Part shown: positions 25,318 to 34,710 of the stretch, piece by piece | Numbering within the stretch: the stretch's first letter is position 1 | Layout of the letters: the number at the start of each line of letters is the position of its first letter | Notes under the pieces: model-generated | The model's database searches: none | The model's input: the letters and a program-made list of their open reading frames with translations, nothing else | What the model was told of the DNA's origin: nothing | Position numbers and translations under genes: made by a program | Assembly: GCA_009602735.1 (NCBI GenBank) | Contig: WELA01005894.1 | Location: 1 to 64,000, forward strand | Source of the DNA: Mesotaenium endlicherianum | Lineage: Eukaryota; Streptophyta; Zygnematophyceae; Zygnematales; Mesotaeniaceae | Reading direction: 5' to 3' | DNA: 64,000 nt

Positions 25318-28300
25318 ATGCTTAAGCAAATCATTCATTTTTCCATCCGGAACAAATTAATCATTGGCCTGCTAACTCTCGGACTTGTCGTTTGGGGAGC
25401 TTACCAGGCCACACAATTACCAATAGATGCCGTACCGGATATTACAGACAATCAGGTACAGGTGATTACAGTTTCCCCTTCTCTTGGCGCTCCCGACATA
25501 GAACGCCTGATCACGTTTCCCATTGAACAGGTTAATAGCAACATACCTGGCCTAAAAGAAATCAGGAGCTTTTCCCGATTCGGTTTGTCTGTCGTCACTA
25601 TTGTTTTCAATGATGCGGTTGATGTGTATTGGGCCCGTCAGCAGGTAGCCGAACGGCTACAGCAGGTGCAAAGCCAGATACCGACTCAATTTGGCAAACC
25701 TGAGCTGGCACCTGTTACCACCGGTCTTGGAGAAATCTATCAATATGTCGTCAGGCCAAAGGCGGGCTTTGAAGGCAAATACGATGTGATGCAACTGCGC
25801 ACCATTCAGGATTGGATTGTGCGCCGGCAATTGCTCGGTACCCAAGGAGTGGCGGAAGTCGCCAGCTTTGGCGGAAAGCTGAAGCAGTACGAGATTGCCC
25901 TCAATCCCTACAAGCTCAAATCGTACAACCTTACCGTTGACGATGTATTCACCGCCCTGGCAAAAAACAACCAAAATACCGGAGGCGCTTACATTGAAAA
26001 AGGGCCTACGGTTTTGTTTATCCGCAGCGAGGGGCTGGTTGCCAACGAAGAAGATCTCAACAACATTGTAGTTAGCAGCACCGCAAGCAACATTCCGGTT
26101 TTGATTCGTGATGTGGGTGCAGTTCACCTGGGCAATGCGACCCGCTATGGCGCCATGACATTTAACGATAAAGGCGAAGTGGCCGGAGCGGTTGTAATGA
26201 TGTTGAAAGGTGAAAATTCTTCTGCGGTCATTAGAAGAGTGAAAGAAAAAATTGCTCAAGTTCAAAAATCATTACCCGAAGGTGTCGTAATTGAGCCGTT
26301 CCTTGACCGGACAAAAATGGTGAACAATGCCATTTCAACGGTGGAGCGGAACCTGACGGAAGGTGCTTTGATTGTCATCTTCGTGTTGGTTCTTTTCCTG
26401 GGAAATTTAAGAGCAGGGCTGGTCGTAGCATCGGTCATTCCGCTGGCCATGTTGTTTGCCATTATTATGATGAACGCTTTTGGCGTGAGTGGCAATCTGA
26501 TGAGCCTTGGTGCCATTGATTTCGGGTTGATAGTGGACGGCGCTGTTATCATTGTAGAAGCCGTCATGCACCAGCTAAAACACTCAAAACATTTCAGTGG
26601 GGTAAACCGGCTCACGCAAGAGAAAATGGATGATGAAGTAGAACACAGCGCATCCCGCATGATGAATGCTTCCATCTTTGGGCAAATCATTATCCTGATT
26701 GTTTACCTCCCCATCTTTTCGCTACAAGGCATTGAGGGAAAAATGTTTAAGCCAATGGCGCAGACGGTTACGTTTGCCCTCCTCGGCGCTTTTATTTTAT
26801 CGCTGACCTACGTGCCTATGATGACTTCCTTGGCAATCAGCAAAAAAATCTCACATAAACCCAATCTTAGCGACCGGGTGATGAACCGGCTGGAAAGGAT
26901 TTATCAGCATGCGCTGGCAAAATCACTGCGGTTATCGAAAGTATTTATCGCATCAGCAGTAGCGCTGTTTATCATTAGTGTCTTCATTCTAAGCCGGATG
27001 GGCGGTGAGTTTATTCCCAAGTTGGAAGAAGGCGACTTTGCCGTAGAAACAAGGGTGCTAACCGGAAGCAATATCACCACCTCTGTCAATACACTTCTTA
27101 AAGCCTCACAAATTCTGAAGGCAAGATTTCCGGAAGTGGAAAAAGTGGTGGGAAAGAATGGCAGCAGTGAAATTCCTACTGACCCCATGCCGATTGAAGC
27201 CAGTGACCTGATGATTATTTTAAAAGACAAAAGCACCTGGACCAGCGCCAAAACCTTTGACGAATTGTCGGAGAAGATGCAGGCTGCCTTGCAGGAAATA
27301 CCAGGTGTAACGTTTGGCTTTCAGTATCCCGTTCAAATGCGGTTTAATGAGTTGATTAGCGGTGCCAGGCAGGATGTGGTGTGCAAAATTTTTGGGGAAG
27401 ACCTGGACTCGCTTGCCAGTTATGCCAATAAACTGGGAGCAGTGGTAAGCACAGTTGATGGTGCCGCCGATTTATATATTGAAACCGTTACCGGTATGCC
27501 GCAGATTATCATCCGCTACAACCGGCGGGCGATAGCACAATACGGCCTTACGATTGAAGACATTAACCGTGTCATCAACACTGGCTTTGCAGGGCAAAGC
27601 ACCGGACAGGTTTACGAAGGCGAAAAACGATTTGACCTCGTCGTACGTCTGGAAAGCGGCCAGCGGCAGAACATTGCAGACGTGCAAAACCTGCTGATAG
27701 CAACGCCGTCGGGCACGCAAATCCCATTAAGCCAAGTGGCCGATGTCCGCATAACAGAAGGGCCCAACCAAATACAACGGGAAGATGCCAAACGCCGCAT
27801 CATCGTTGGCTTTAATGTCCGGGGCCGGGATGTAAAAAGCGTGGTAAATGAGTTACAGGGAAAAGTAGAACAGCAAATGAAATTACCCGCAGGCTATTTT
27901 GTAACGTATGGCGGTGCATTTGAAAATCTGCAGGAAGCACAAAAGCGGTTGAGTATCGCCGTACCCGTATCACTGTTGCTCATCTTCCTACTTCTGTACT
28001 TCGCCTTCCGCAGTGTCAAACAGGGACTGCTCATTTACTCGGCTATTCCACTCTCTGCCATTGGGGGAGTTTTGGCCCTAGCCATCAGAGGCATGCCCTT
28101 CAGCATCTCTGCCGGGGTGGGGTTCATTGCCTTGTTTGGAGTGGCGGTACTAAATGGCATTGTACTCATCTCCGAATTTAACCGCCTTCGCAAAGAAGGC
28201 TGGAAAGACGTGAAACGCATTGTACTGCAGGGAACCAAAGTGCGATTACGCCCTGTATTGATGACAGCGATGGTTGCTTCTTTGGGTTTTATTCCGATGG

Positions 28301-29682
28301 CATTGAGCAGCGGCGCCGGTGCTGAAGTTCAGCGGCCATTGGCAACGGTTGTGATTGGCGGATTGGTCACTGCTACATTCTTAACCTTATTCATTTTACC
28401 TATGTTGTATGTCATATTTGATGGAAAGAAAAAAATAAAATCATTGCCTGTGAAAGCTGCCGCTATGGGCTTGCTGTTCGTTGTAAGCGGGATGGCTTCG
28501 CTAAAAGCGCAAACACCTGTAACGTTGCAGCAAGCCCTTGACACGGCGGTTCAGAACAATCTGGCCGTCCGTTCTTCACAACTGAACGTGGCCTATTACC
28601 AGCAGTTGCAGGGAAGTGCACGGGATGTTTCAAAAACGGCTTTTAATGCCGAAGTGGGCCAGTTTAATTCCTATCAGGCCGATACAAGACTGGGTGTACA
28701 GCAAACCATCAACTTTCCAACGGTGTACACCCGGCAGAAAGCTTTGTACCAGGCGCAAACCCGCAGGAGCCAGACGGAATTGCAATGGACAAAACTGCAA
28801 CTGAAAGAACAAGTGCGGCAAGACTATTCGGACATTGTTGCTCTAAAACAGAAACAAAAACTTTTGCAGTTTGCGGACAGCATCTATGCCCGGTTTTTGA
28901 GCAAAGCAGCATTGCGCTATAAAGCCGGCGAAACAAGCATCGTTGAAAGAGCAGCTGCGGAAAACCAGCGAAAGCAAATCAGCCTTCAGTTGCAAACAAT
29001 GGAAGCAGATATTAATACAGCACTTATCAGCTTCAATACGTTGCTCAACAGCAGACACTATTTTGTCCCGGCGGATACGGGCTTGCGCACTCAGCCTGCA
29101 TTCATAGCCGACACGGCGCTACTATCCCTTCATCCGGCCATTCAATTAAAACAAAATGACGTACTGATTGCTGAGCAAAACTGGCAACTGCAAAAAGCAA
29201 AGTTGCTGCCCGACCTTACATTGGGCTACAGTAACCAAAGCATCATCGGCAACCAGTTGGTTAACGGTGTAAACAAATATTACGACGCAGGCAACCGGTT
29301 CCACAGCGTACAGGCGGGTATTGCTATCTCGCTTTTTAGCGGCGCACAAAAAAGCAGGATACGGGCTGCTCAAACAGCCATACTGCAATCGCAAACAGAA
29401 TACGAGCTTGCCGGGCAAAGGACGTTATCGGCCTACCGCACCTTGATAGAGCAATACCGTGTGCAGCAGGCAAACGTACAGGCCTATGAAACAACGATGC
29501 TGAAAAATGCTTCCACGGTGTTGAATGCAGCCAACCTGCAGTTTCAGAATGGAGAAATCAATTACCTGGAATGGGTGATGCTCACCAACCAAGCCGTCAG
29601 CATACAGTCCGGGTACATAGATGCCGTTCAAAATCTCAACAGAATTCAAATCCAACTTCAAACCTTAACGGGCAACCAATAA
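25318..29682 (+). CDS. Heavy-metal RND transporter (CzcA type) fused to a TolC-like domain
   Basis: 1454 residues from the ATG at 25318, a better start than 25285 (MLKQIIHFSIRNK opens HME-RND pumps). Residues up to about 1035 are the 12-helix RND pump; helix 4 has DFGLIVDGAVIIVE, the signature of Co/Zn/Cd or Ni pumps rather than the Cu/Ag type. The remainder (about 1065-1454) is an OMF domain with its two helix repeats. Between them lies a hydrophobic stretch AAAMGLLFVVSGMASLKA followed by QT, which looks like a retained signal peptide. The fusion is known in Bacteroidota. It is followed by its adaptor after 10 bp. Confidence 0.93.
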   Translation: MLKQIIHFSIRNKLIIGLLTLGLVVWGAYQATQLPIDAVPDITDNQVQVITVSPSLGAPDIERLITFPIEQVNSNIPGLKEIRSFSRFGLSVVTIVFNDAVDVYWARQQVAERLQQVQSQIPTQFGKPELAPVTTGLGEIYQYVVRPKAGFEGKYDVMQLRTIQDWIVRRQLLGTQGVAEVASFGGKLKQYEIALNPYKLKSYNLTVDDVFTALAKNNQNTGGAYIEKGPTVLFIRSEGLVANEEDLNNIVVSSTASNIPVLIRDVGAVHLGNATRYGAMTFNDKGEVAGAVVMMLKGENSSAVIRRVKEKIAQVQKSLPEGVVIEPFLDRTKMVNNAISTVERNLTEGALIVIFVLVLFLGNLRAGLVVASVIPLAMLFAIIMMNAFGVSGNLMSLGAIDFGLIVDGAVIIVEAVMHQLKHSKHFSGVNRLTQEKMDDEVEHSASRMMNASIFGQIIILIVYLPIFSLQGIEGKMFKPMAQTVTFALLGAFILSLTYVPMMTSLAISKKISHKPNLSDRVMNRLERIYQHALAKSLRLSKVFIASAVALFIISVFILSRMGGEFIPKLEEGDFAVETRVLTGSNITTSVNTLLKASQILKARFPEVEKVVGKNGSSEIPTDPMPIEASDLMIILKDKSTWTSAKTFDELSEKMQAALQEIPGVTFGFQYPVQMRFNELISGARQDVVCKIFGEDLDSLASYANKLGAVVSTVDGAADLYIETVTGMPQIIIRYNRRAIAQYGLTIEDINRVINTGFAGQSTGQVYEGEKRFDLVVRLESGQRQNIADVQNLLIATPSGTQIPLSQVADVRITEGPNQIQREDAKRRIIVGFNVRGRDVKSVVNELQGKVEQQMKLPAGYFVTYGGAFENLQEAQKRLSIAVPVSLLLIFLLLYFAFRSVKQGLLIYSAIPLSAIGGVLALAIRGMPFSISAGVGFIALFGVAVLNGIVLISEFNRLRKEGWKDVKRIVLQGTKVRLRPVLMTAMVASLGFIPMALSSGAGAEVQRPLATVVIGGLVTATFLTLFILPMLYVIFDGKKKIKSLPVKAAAMGLLFVVSGMASLKAQTPVTLQQALDTAVQNNLAVRSSQLNVAYYQQLQGSARDVSKTAFNAEVGQFNSYQADTRLGVQQTINFPTVYTRQKALYQAQTRRSQTELQWTKLQLKEQVRQDYSDIVALKQKQKLLQFADSIYARFLSKAALRYKAGETSIVERAAAENQRKQISLQLQTMEADINTALISFNTLLNSRHYFVPADTGLRTQPAFIADTALLSLHPAIQLKQNDVLIAEQNWQLQKAKLLPDLTLGYSNQSIIGNQLVNGVNKYYDAGNRFHSVQAGIAISLFSGAQKSRIRAAQTAILQSQTEYELAGQRTLSAYRTLIEQYRVQQANVQAYETTMLKNASTVLNAANLQFQNGEINYLEWVMLTNQAVSIQSGYIDAVQNLNRIQIQLQTLTGNQ

Positions 29683-29692
29683 ATGCATTCAG

Positions 29693-30844
29693 ATGAAACG
29701 TCTAATCATATTTATAATAGCGGCCACAATCCTTTCCTGTTCTTCTAAAAAGCAAGATACTGCTACAGAAACAGCGGTAAAAGAAGAAAAACAAGTGGAC
29801 CGCAACTATACCGTGCAGCTTACCGATTCGCAGGCACGGAATGCACAAATTGTCATCGGCCAGCTTGAAAAAAAGGAAATAGCAAACCAGTTAAAAGTCA
29901 CGGGTAAGGTGGATGTGCCGCCGCAAAACATGGTTTCCGTCAGCTTTCCGTTGGGCGGATATTTGAAATCCACCAACCTGCTGCCCGGTACCTATGTAAG
30001 AAAAGGCGGCGTGTTGGGTGTGTTAGAAGACATCCAGTTTATTCAGTTGCAACAGGATTACCTGTCGGCAAAAGTGCGTCTTCAGTTTTTGGAAGCAGAC
30101 TACAAACGCCAGCAAACGCTGGATGCAGGTCAGGCAACCAGCACCAAAATGGTGCAGCAGGTGCGGAGTGATTACCAAAGCCAGCGCATCCTGCTTAGAA
30201 GTTTAGAGGAGAAGTTGCGTCTTATTGGCCTCAACCCTGCTCGGCTGAGCGAAGGAAACATTTCCAAACGTGTCAACATCTACTCACCCATCAGCGGATA
30301 TGTATCAAAGGTGAACGTCAATATCGGTAAGTATGTAAGCCCTACGGATGTATTGTTTGAGCTTGTAAATCCGGCTGATATTCACCTGGTACTGACCGTG
30401 TTTCAAAAAGATGTGGCGAAGCTGAGGGTAGGTCAAAAGGTGATAACCTATACCACCAGCGATACGGTTAGAAAAATACCGGCTACAATTTTACTCATCA
30501 GCCAGGACGTAGCGCCGGATGGCAGCGTACAGGTGCATTGCCATTTTGAATACGAAGAACACAAGTTGCTGCCCGGCACGTTTATGAATGCGGAGATAGA
30601 AACTAAAAATGCTGAAGCGTTTGTTCTACCCGAAACGGCAGTAGTGAGCTTTGAGAATAACCATTACGTCTTTGTGCAGAAAGAGAAAAACGTTTACGAA
30701 ATGATACCCGTGCAGACAGGCGCCAGTGAGAACGGATATGTAGCGTTGGATGACGCAAACAGCAAAGCATTAGCCGGTAAGCCCATCGTAAGTGCAAATG
30801 CATACACATTACTCATGGCTTTAAAAAACAAGGCCGACGAATAA
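29693..30844 (+). CDS. RND periplasmic adaptor (CzcB/CusB-like) lipoprotein
   Basis: 383 residues with a lipobox at ILSC (C16), then barrel-sandwich halves around a coiled hairpin (LQQDYLSAKVRLQFLEADYKRQQ), INIYSPISGYVSKVNVNIGKYV-type lipoyl half, beta-barrel and membrane-proximal domain (VLPETAVV). It would couple the CzcA pump to its fused OMF. No His-rich metal-binding extension as in CzcB, so substrate hand-over may differ. Same operon as the pump. Confidence 0.92.
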   Translation: MKRLIIFIIAATILSCSSKKQDTATETAVKEEKQVDRNYTVQLTDSQARNAQIVIGQLEKKEIANQLKVTGKVDVPPQNMVSVSFPLGGYLKSTNLLPGTYVRKGGVLGVLEDIQFIQLQQDYLSAKVRLQFLEADYKRQQTLDAGQATSTKMVQQVRSDYQSQRILLRSLEEKLRLIGLNPARLSEGNISKRVNIYSPISGYVSKVNVNIGKYVSPTDVLFELVNPADIHLVLTVFQKDVAKLRVGQKVITYTTSDTVRKIPATILLISQDVAPDGSVQVHCHFEYEEHKLLPGTFMNAEIETKNAEAFVLPETAVVSFENNHYVFVQKEKNVYEMIPVQTGASENGYVALDDANSKALAGKPIVSANAYTLLMALKNKADE

Positions 30845-30882
30845 CAACAAACCTACTTTTTAAACAACTCAAAATCAATTTT

Positions 30883-31392
30883 ATGAACCTCAATCCCGCT
30901 CACTGGCACCTAATGGTTAATCATATCCCCATTACCGGAGGAATAATAGCATTGCTTGTTTTGGCTTATGGCATTCTTCGCAAAAGCGAGGCTGTTATTA
31001 AAGCTGCTTATTGGCTGTTCGTTCTTATTGCAGTCTTTTCATTTATTGCTTCCCAAACCGGCGAAGGTGCAGAGCACATGCTCCTGCAGGCAAAGCTGGC
31101 CGACCGTGACACCATTGAGAGGCATGTGGAGGCTTCAAACATTGCCCAATGGTGCATGGTGCTCGTTGGCCTGGCATCATTGGCTGCTTTGTTCGTCAAA
31201 CGCTTCCAAACCATGCGTGTGATGCCCGTAGTTGTGCTTATACTTTCTCTTATTGCGGCAGGGCTAATGGCAAGAGCCGGCCTGTTAGGCGGCGAAATCA
31301 TGCACAAAGAAATTAGGCCGGCAGCGGCAGCTACCACCGGTTTCGTCAAGGATGACCAAACCGGTGCAAACGAAATTTTTAATAACCGCTAA
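30883..31392 (+). CDS. DUF2231-like four-helix membrane protein
   Basis: 169 residues with four hydrophobic segments. The start LNPAHWHLMVNHIPITGG puts two histidines in the first helix, as in DUF2231 proteins and small cytochrome-like membrane proteins, and TGEGAEHML lies in the loop after helix 2. Probably in the metal-efflux operon, 38 bp after the adaptor. Haem or metal binding through the histidines is possible but unproven. Confidence 0.72.
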   Translation: MNLNPAHWHLMVNHIPITGGIIALLVLAYGILRKSEAVIKAAYWLFVLIAVFSFIASQTGEGAEHMLLQAKLADRDTIERHVEASNIAQWCMVLVGLASLAALFVKRFQTMRVMPVVVLILSLIAAGLMARAGLLGGEIMHKEIRPAAAATTGFVKDDQTGANEIFNNR

Positions 31393-31403
31393 ATTTTAAA
31401 ATC

Positions 31404-31718
31404 ATGGGATTTGAGCAGTATCACGAGCCCGCAACAGAGCTCTCACAAGAAGTAAGAACGTTTGCCCGCATGTTGACCTCTTTGACTGAAGAAGCGGAGG
31501 CAATCGGGTGGTACGAGCAGCGCATGTCGCTGGAAAAAGACAAAGAAGCAAAAGCCATCATGGCCAATGCACAGAAAGAAGAGTTCAAGCATTTTGCTAT
31601 GGATCTGGAGTTCCTGCTCCGCAAAAACGAAACCTGGCGAGACGTCATGAAGAACATCCTGTTTCGGGAGGGTAACATTGTAGAAAACGGTGAAGCAGCG
31701 GAAAAGAAAGTTGATTAA
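31404..31718 (+). CDS. Encapsulated-ferritin-like (EncFtn) iron-binding protein
   Basis: 104 residues, two long helices. EAEAIGWYEQR gives E32 with W36-Y37, and KEEFKH gives E60-x-x-H63; these match the ferroxidase residues (Glu, Glu, His) and the Trp-Tyr pair of encapsulated ferritins, which build a ring in which the iron site forms between subunits. The C-terminal tail (about 90-104) is charged and does not show an obvious encapsulin-targeting peptide, and no shell gene is in the window. It would oxidise ferrous iron. It lies 11 bp after the DUF2231-like gene, with a terminator downstream. Confidence 0.75.
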   Translation: MGFEQYHEPATELSQEVRTFARMLTSLTEEAEAIGWYEQRMSLEKDKEAKAIMANAQKEEFKHFAMDLEFLLRKNETWRDVMKNILFREGNIVENGEAAEKKVD

Positions 31719-31730
31719 ACCGCCCAATGC

Positions 31731-31760
31731 GAACAGCCCGTTCGGTTGTACGGGTTGTTC
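31731..31760 (+). terminator. Hairpin terminator after the EncFtn-like gene
   Basis: GAACAGCCCGT pairs with ACGGGTTGTTC (one G-U pair) around an 8-nt loop, followed by ATTTATT. It would close the CzcA-adaptor-DUF2231-EncFtn transcript. Confidence 0.65.
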
Positions 31761-31832
31761 ATTTATTGCCGAAATGATAAAAAGCAAAAAGCTTATACCG
31801 CAACAACTTGAAAGCACGTTAATTAAAAAAAC

Positions 31833-32270
31833 ATGAAAGCATTATTCCTTTCAATTGTCCTGGTTTCTTTTACGCACACCCAATGGTTAACCAACCTTGC
31901 CGAAGCTAAAAAGGAAGCGGCAAAATCGCATAAATCCATCTTGCTCAACTTTTCCGGTTCCGATTGGTGCATTCCCTGCATGAAGCTTAAAAAACAAGTA
32001 TTTGAAGACACTGCATTTGTAAACTATGCTGATACGGCCTTGGTGCTGGTAAACGCAGATTTTCCCCGGCATCAAAAGCACTCTCTTTCCAAAGAGCAGG
32101 AAAAAGCAAATGAGAAGATGGCGGAACAATACAACCCCAACGGCTACTTCCCATTCACGCTTCTGCTGGATGCAAACGGCAAGGTTTTAAAAACATGGGA
32201 AGGATTGCCAAAAGAAAATGTTGCGGGATTTGTGCAGCAAATAAAAAACGCAGGTAATGCAGTGCATTGA
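31833..32270 (+). CDS. Thioredoxin-like exported protein (DsbD-gamma type)
   Basis: 145 residues: a short signal peptide, then a thioredoxin fold with the active site SDWCIPCMKLK (C49, C52) and the cis-Pro region GYFPFTLLLD. It is of the thioredoxin_7 type found with ApbE, DUF4266 and DUF3570 genes. It overlaps the ApbE gene by 14 bp, so the two are translated together. Likely keeps thiols of a neighbouring exported protein reduced, perhaps the Cys-rich DUF4266 lipoprotein. Confidence 0.85.
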   Translation: MKALFLSIVLVSFTHTQWLTNLAEAKKEAAKSHKSILLNFSGSDWCIPCMKLKKQVFEDTAFVNYADTALVLVNADFPRHQKHSLSKEQEKANEKMAEQYNPNGYFPFTLLLDANGKVLKTWEGLPKENVAGFVQQIKNAGNAVH

Positions 32271-33204
32271 CAAACAAGCGGAGCAACTTGTCAAAAGAGT
32301 TTTACGACTGATGGGCAACCGCTTTGAAATTTCGGTAGTTGCCGATAACGAGGCGTGGGCCAATAGCTGTATTGACAAGGCTATTTTAGAAATCAGCCGC
32401 ATTGAAAAATTGCTGACCACATTTTCCGAAGACAGCGTTACCAATGCCATCAACCGGCAGGCAGGCATTGCTCCAGTAAAAGTGGAGAAAGAAGTGTTCC
32501 AATTAATACAGCGCTCACTTCGTATTTCCACACTTACACAGGGCGCCTTCGACATCACTTATGGGTCTATGGATAAACGCTTCTGGAATTTTGACCCGCA
32601 GATGAAAAGCTTGCCTGATGCTGCCACTGCAAAAAAAATGGTACACCTGATTAATTACCGCAACGTGCTGTTGAATGTAAGGAACAGCACCGTTATGCTC
32701 AAAGAAAAAGGTATGCGGATTGGTTTTGGCGGAATAGGAAAAGGCTATGCTGCAGAAGCCGCAAAGCAGGTGTTGAAAGAAGCCGGCATCAAGAGTGGCA
32801 TTGTCAATGCTGCAGGTGACCTTACGGTATGGGGCATGCAACCCGACGGCAATCCCTGGACCATCGGCATCGCTAATCCAGAAACTGCCAATCAGCCTTT
32901 TTCTTACCTCACGTTAAGTGATATAGCGGTTGCCACATCAGGCAATTATGAAAAACACGTCTGGATTGACGGCATCAAATATTCACATACCATCAATCCA
33001 AAAACGGGGCTGCCGATTACAGGCATTAAAAGTGTCACGGTCATCAGCCCTAATGCGGAGATTAGCGATGCCCTGACGACACCAGTGATGGTCATGGGTA
33101 CAAAGGTTGGCCTTAGCCTTATGAACCAATTGCAACACGTGGGCTGCATTATCATTGACGATAACAATGTAATGCATACTACTAACAACATTTCTATCAC
33201 ATAA
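32257..33204 (+). CDS. apbE: FAD:protein FMN transferase (ApbE family)
   Basis: 315 residues. The ApbE hallmarks are present: TFDITYGS-like FDITYGSMD near 107-115, IGFGGIGKGYAAE (FAD site), GIVNAAGDLTVWG, and ATSGNYEKH with HTINPKTGLPI (Mg site). It attaches FMN to a Thr or Ser of a target protein outside the cytoplasm. No clear signal peptide is seen at this start, so export or the true start is open. The target is not a known FMN-binding domain here; the DUF4266 lipoprotein with an EGAS motif is the nearest candidate. Confidence 0.93.
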   Translation: MQCIDKQAEQLVKRVLRLMGNRFEISVVADNEAWANSCIDKAILEISRIEKLLTTFSEDSVTNAINRQAGIAPVKVEKEVFQLIQRSLRISTLTQGAFDITYGSMDKRFWNFDPQMKSLPDAATAKKMVHLINYRNVLLNVRNSTVMLKEKGMRIGFGGIGKGYAAEAAKQVLKEAGIKSGIVNAAGDLTVWGMQPDGNPWTIGIANPETANQPFSYLTLSDIAVATSGNYEKHVWIDGIKYSHTINPKTGLPITGIKSVTVISPNAEISDALTTPVMVMGTKVGLSLMNQLQHVGCIIIDDNNVMHTTNNISIT

Positions 33205-33275
33205 CATAATTCACTGGTGATGCTTCCAGATAAAAAGTTGAATAAACACTTTTTACATCACGTTAAAGACAAATC

Positions 33276-33497
33276 ATGAATAAAAGAACACATTATCCGG
33301 CACTTTTCACAGCCGTAATTCTCATCGCCGCTTCTTGCCAACCGGTGAAGGAATACCAGAAAAACCGGTTGAACGACAGCGAAATGGAACTGTCGGCAAG
33401 ACGTGTGCAAAAGACAGAAACCAGTTTTCAAAACTATCGTGAAGGTGCTTCCGGCGGAAACGGTGGCAAAACCGGAGGCGGCTGCGGCTGTAATTAA
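33276..33497 (+). CDS. DUF4266 small Cys-rich lipoprotein
   Basis: 73 residues: signal peptide with lipobox AAS-C21, a helical mature part (MELSARRVQKTETSF) and a glycine-rich tail ending GGGCGCN. The motif EGAS at 56-59 in front of the glycine run resembles the GA(S/T) core that ApbE flavinylates. It is placed between apbE and a DUF3570 gene, a fixed neighbourhood for this family. It may carry FMN or metal at the outer or inner membrane; function not established. Confidence 0.82.
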   Translation: MNKRTHYPALFTAVILIAASCQPVKEYQKNRLNDSEMELSARRVQKTETSFQNYREGASGGNGGKTGGGCGCN

Positions 33498-33509
33498 AAA
33501 GCACTTTGT

Positions 33510-34703
33510 ATGAAAAAGATTTGCCTCTTCACCATTGGCCTATATCTAAATATTCTGGCAGCGTTTGCTCAAAAAGGAACCGCCGATACTTCGGCGTACC
33601 GTGACCGTAAACTTCACCTTGATGAAGTAAATCTTGTATCAAGTTACTACCAGCAGAACGGCAACAACTCCGCCGTTACCGGAGGTATTGGAACAGAGCA
33701 CCTAACTGATTTTGCCAACTCCTTTGACATAAAACTTTCCCGCTACGATAAAAAGTTGCGAAAGCACAGTTTTGAATTTGACTTGGGCCTTGACACTTAT
33801 TCATCCGCCTCTTCCGATAAGATTGACCCTCGGACAATCTCTTCGGCATCTTCATCTGACATGCGGATTTATCCTTCGCTATCCTGGTCGGTTGAGAACC
33901 TAAACAAGGGAACGACAGTTGGTGCGAATATTTCATCCTCCACCGAGTACGATTATCAATCCTTTGGCTTTGGGATAAGCGCTGCAAAAAAATCAAAAGA
34001 CAACAGCCGGGAAGTTTCCGTCAGGCTACAGACCTACCTGGACAACGTAACCTTAATCTCACCCATTGAACTACGCACTGCCGCAGGCCGTGGTGATAAT
34101 TATGGAAGCAGCCCACGCAATACTTATAACGCTGCATTTGGACTTTCGCAAGTTGTGAACAAGCGGTTACAGATGTCATTATTGGTTGAAGCGGCTTACC
34201 AAAAAGGTTATCTCGGGCTGCCTTTTCACCGGGTGTATTTTACCGACAACAGCCTGCGCACCGAGAACCTGCCCACTACAAGGTTTAAAATTCCGATAGG
34301 TTTACGGGCAAATTATTTTATTGGTGACAACCTGGTGTTTCGCAGCTTTTACCGCTTTTACAAAGATGACTGGGGAATAATGGCACACACCGCCGACCTG
34401 GAGACGGCGTACAAAATAAATCCATTTATCTCTGTCAGCCCATTTTACCGCTTTTATACGCAAACTGCTGCAAACTATTTTGCCCCTTACAAAGTGCACG
34501 GCTTGCAGGAGCTTTTCTACACCAGTAACTACGACTTATCCAACTTCAACAGCCAGTTCTTTGGGGCAGGTCTGCGACTGACGCCGGCAAACGGCATTTT
34601 AGGAATACACAAGTTAGCCATGTTAGAAATCAGAGCCGGCCATTATCGCCGCAACAACGGGTTATCGGCGAACATTGTTTCACTCAACTTAAAATTCAAA
34701 TAA
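33510..34703 (+). CDS. DUF3570 outer-membrane beta-barrel protein
   Basis: 397 residues: signal peptide (to AAFAQ), then strands with alternating hydrophobic residues and many aromatic ends, including VGANISSSTEYDYQSFG, and a C-terminal strand ending SLNLKFK. This fits DUF3570, a predicted outer-membrane barrel. It follows the DUF4266 gene by 12 bp, so the set thioredoxin-ApbE-DUF4266-DUF3570 is intact and may act as an extracytoplasmic redox or metal unit. Confidence 0.85.
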   Translation: MKKICLFTIGLYLNILAAFAQKGTADTSAYRDRKLHLDEVNLVSSYYQQNGNNSAVTGGIGTEHLTDFANSFDIKLSRYDKKLRKHSFEFDLGLDTYSSASSDKIDPRTISSASSSDMRIYPSLSWSVENLNKGTTVGANISSSTEYDYQSFGFGISAAKKSKDNSREVSVRLQTYLDNVTLISPIELRTAAGRGDNYGSSPRNTYNAAFGLSQVVNKRLQMSLLVEAAYQKGYLGLPFHRVYFTDNSLRTENLPTTRFKIPIGLRANYFIGDNLVFRSFYRFYKDDWGIMAHTADLETAYKINPFISVSPFYRFYTQTAANYFAPYKVHGLQELFYTSNYDLSNFNSQFFGAGLRLTPANGILGIHKLAMLEIRAGHYRRNNGLSANIVSLNLKFK

Positions 34704-34710
34704 ATCACTT

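Noticed and set aside
25657-26265. A 202-residue minus-strand open frame inside the CzcA-TolC gene
   Set aside because: It is a shadow of the pump gene, has no known domain, and the other strand has strong family motifs.
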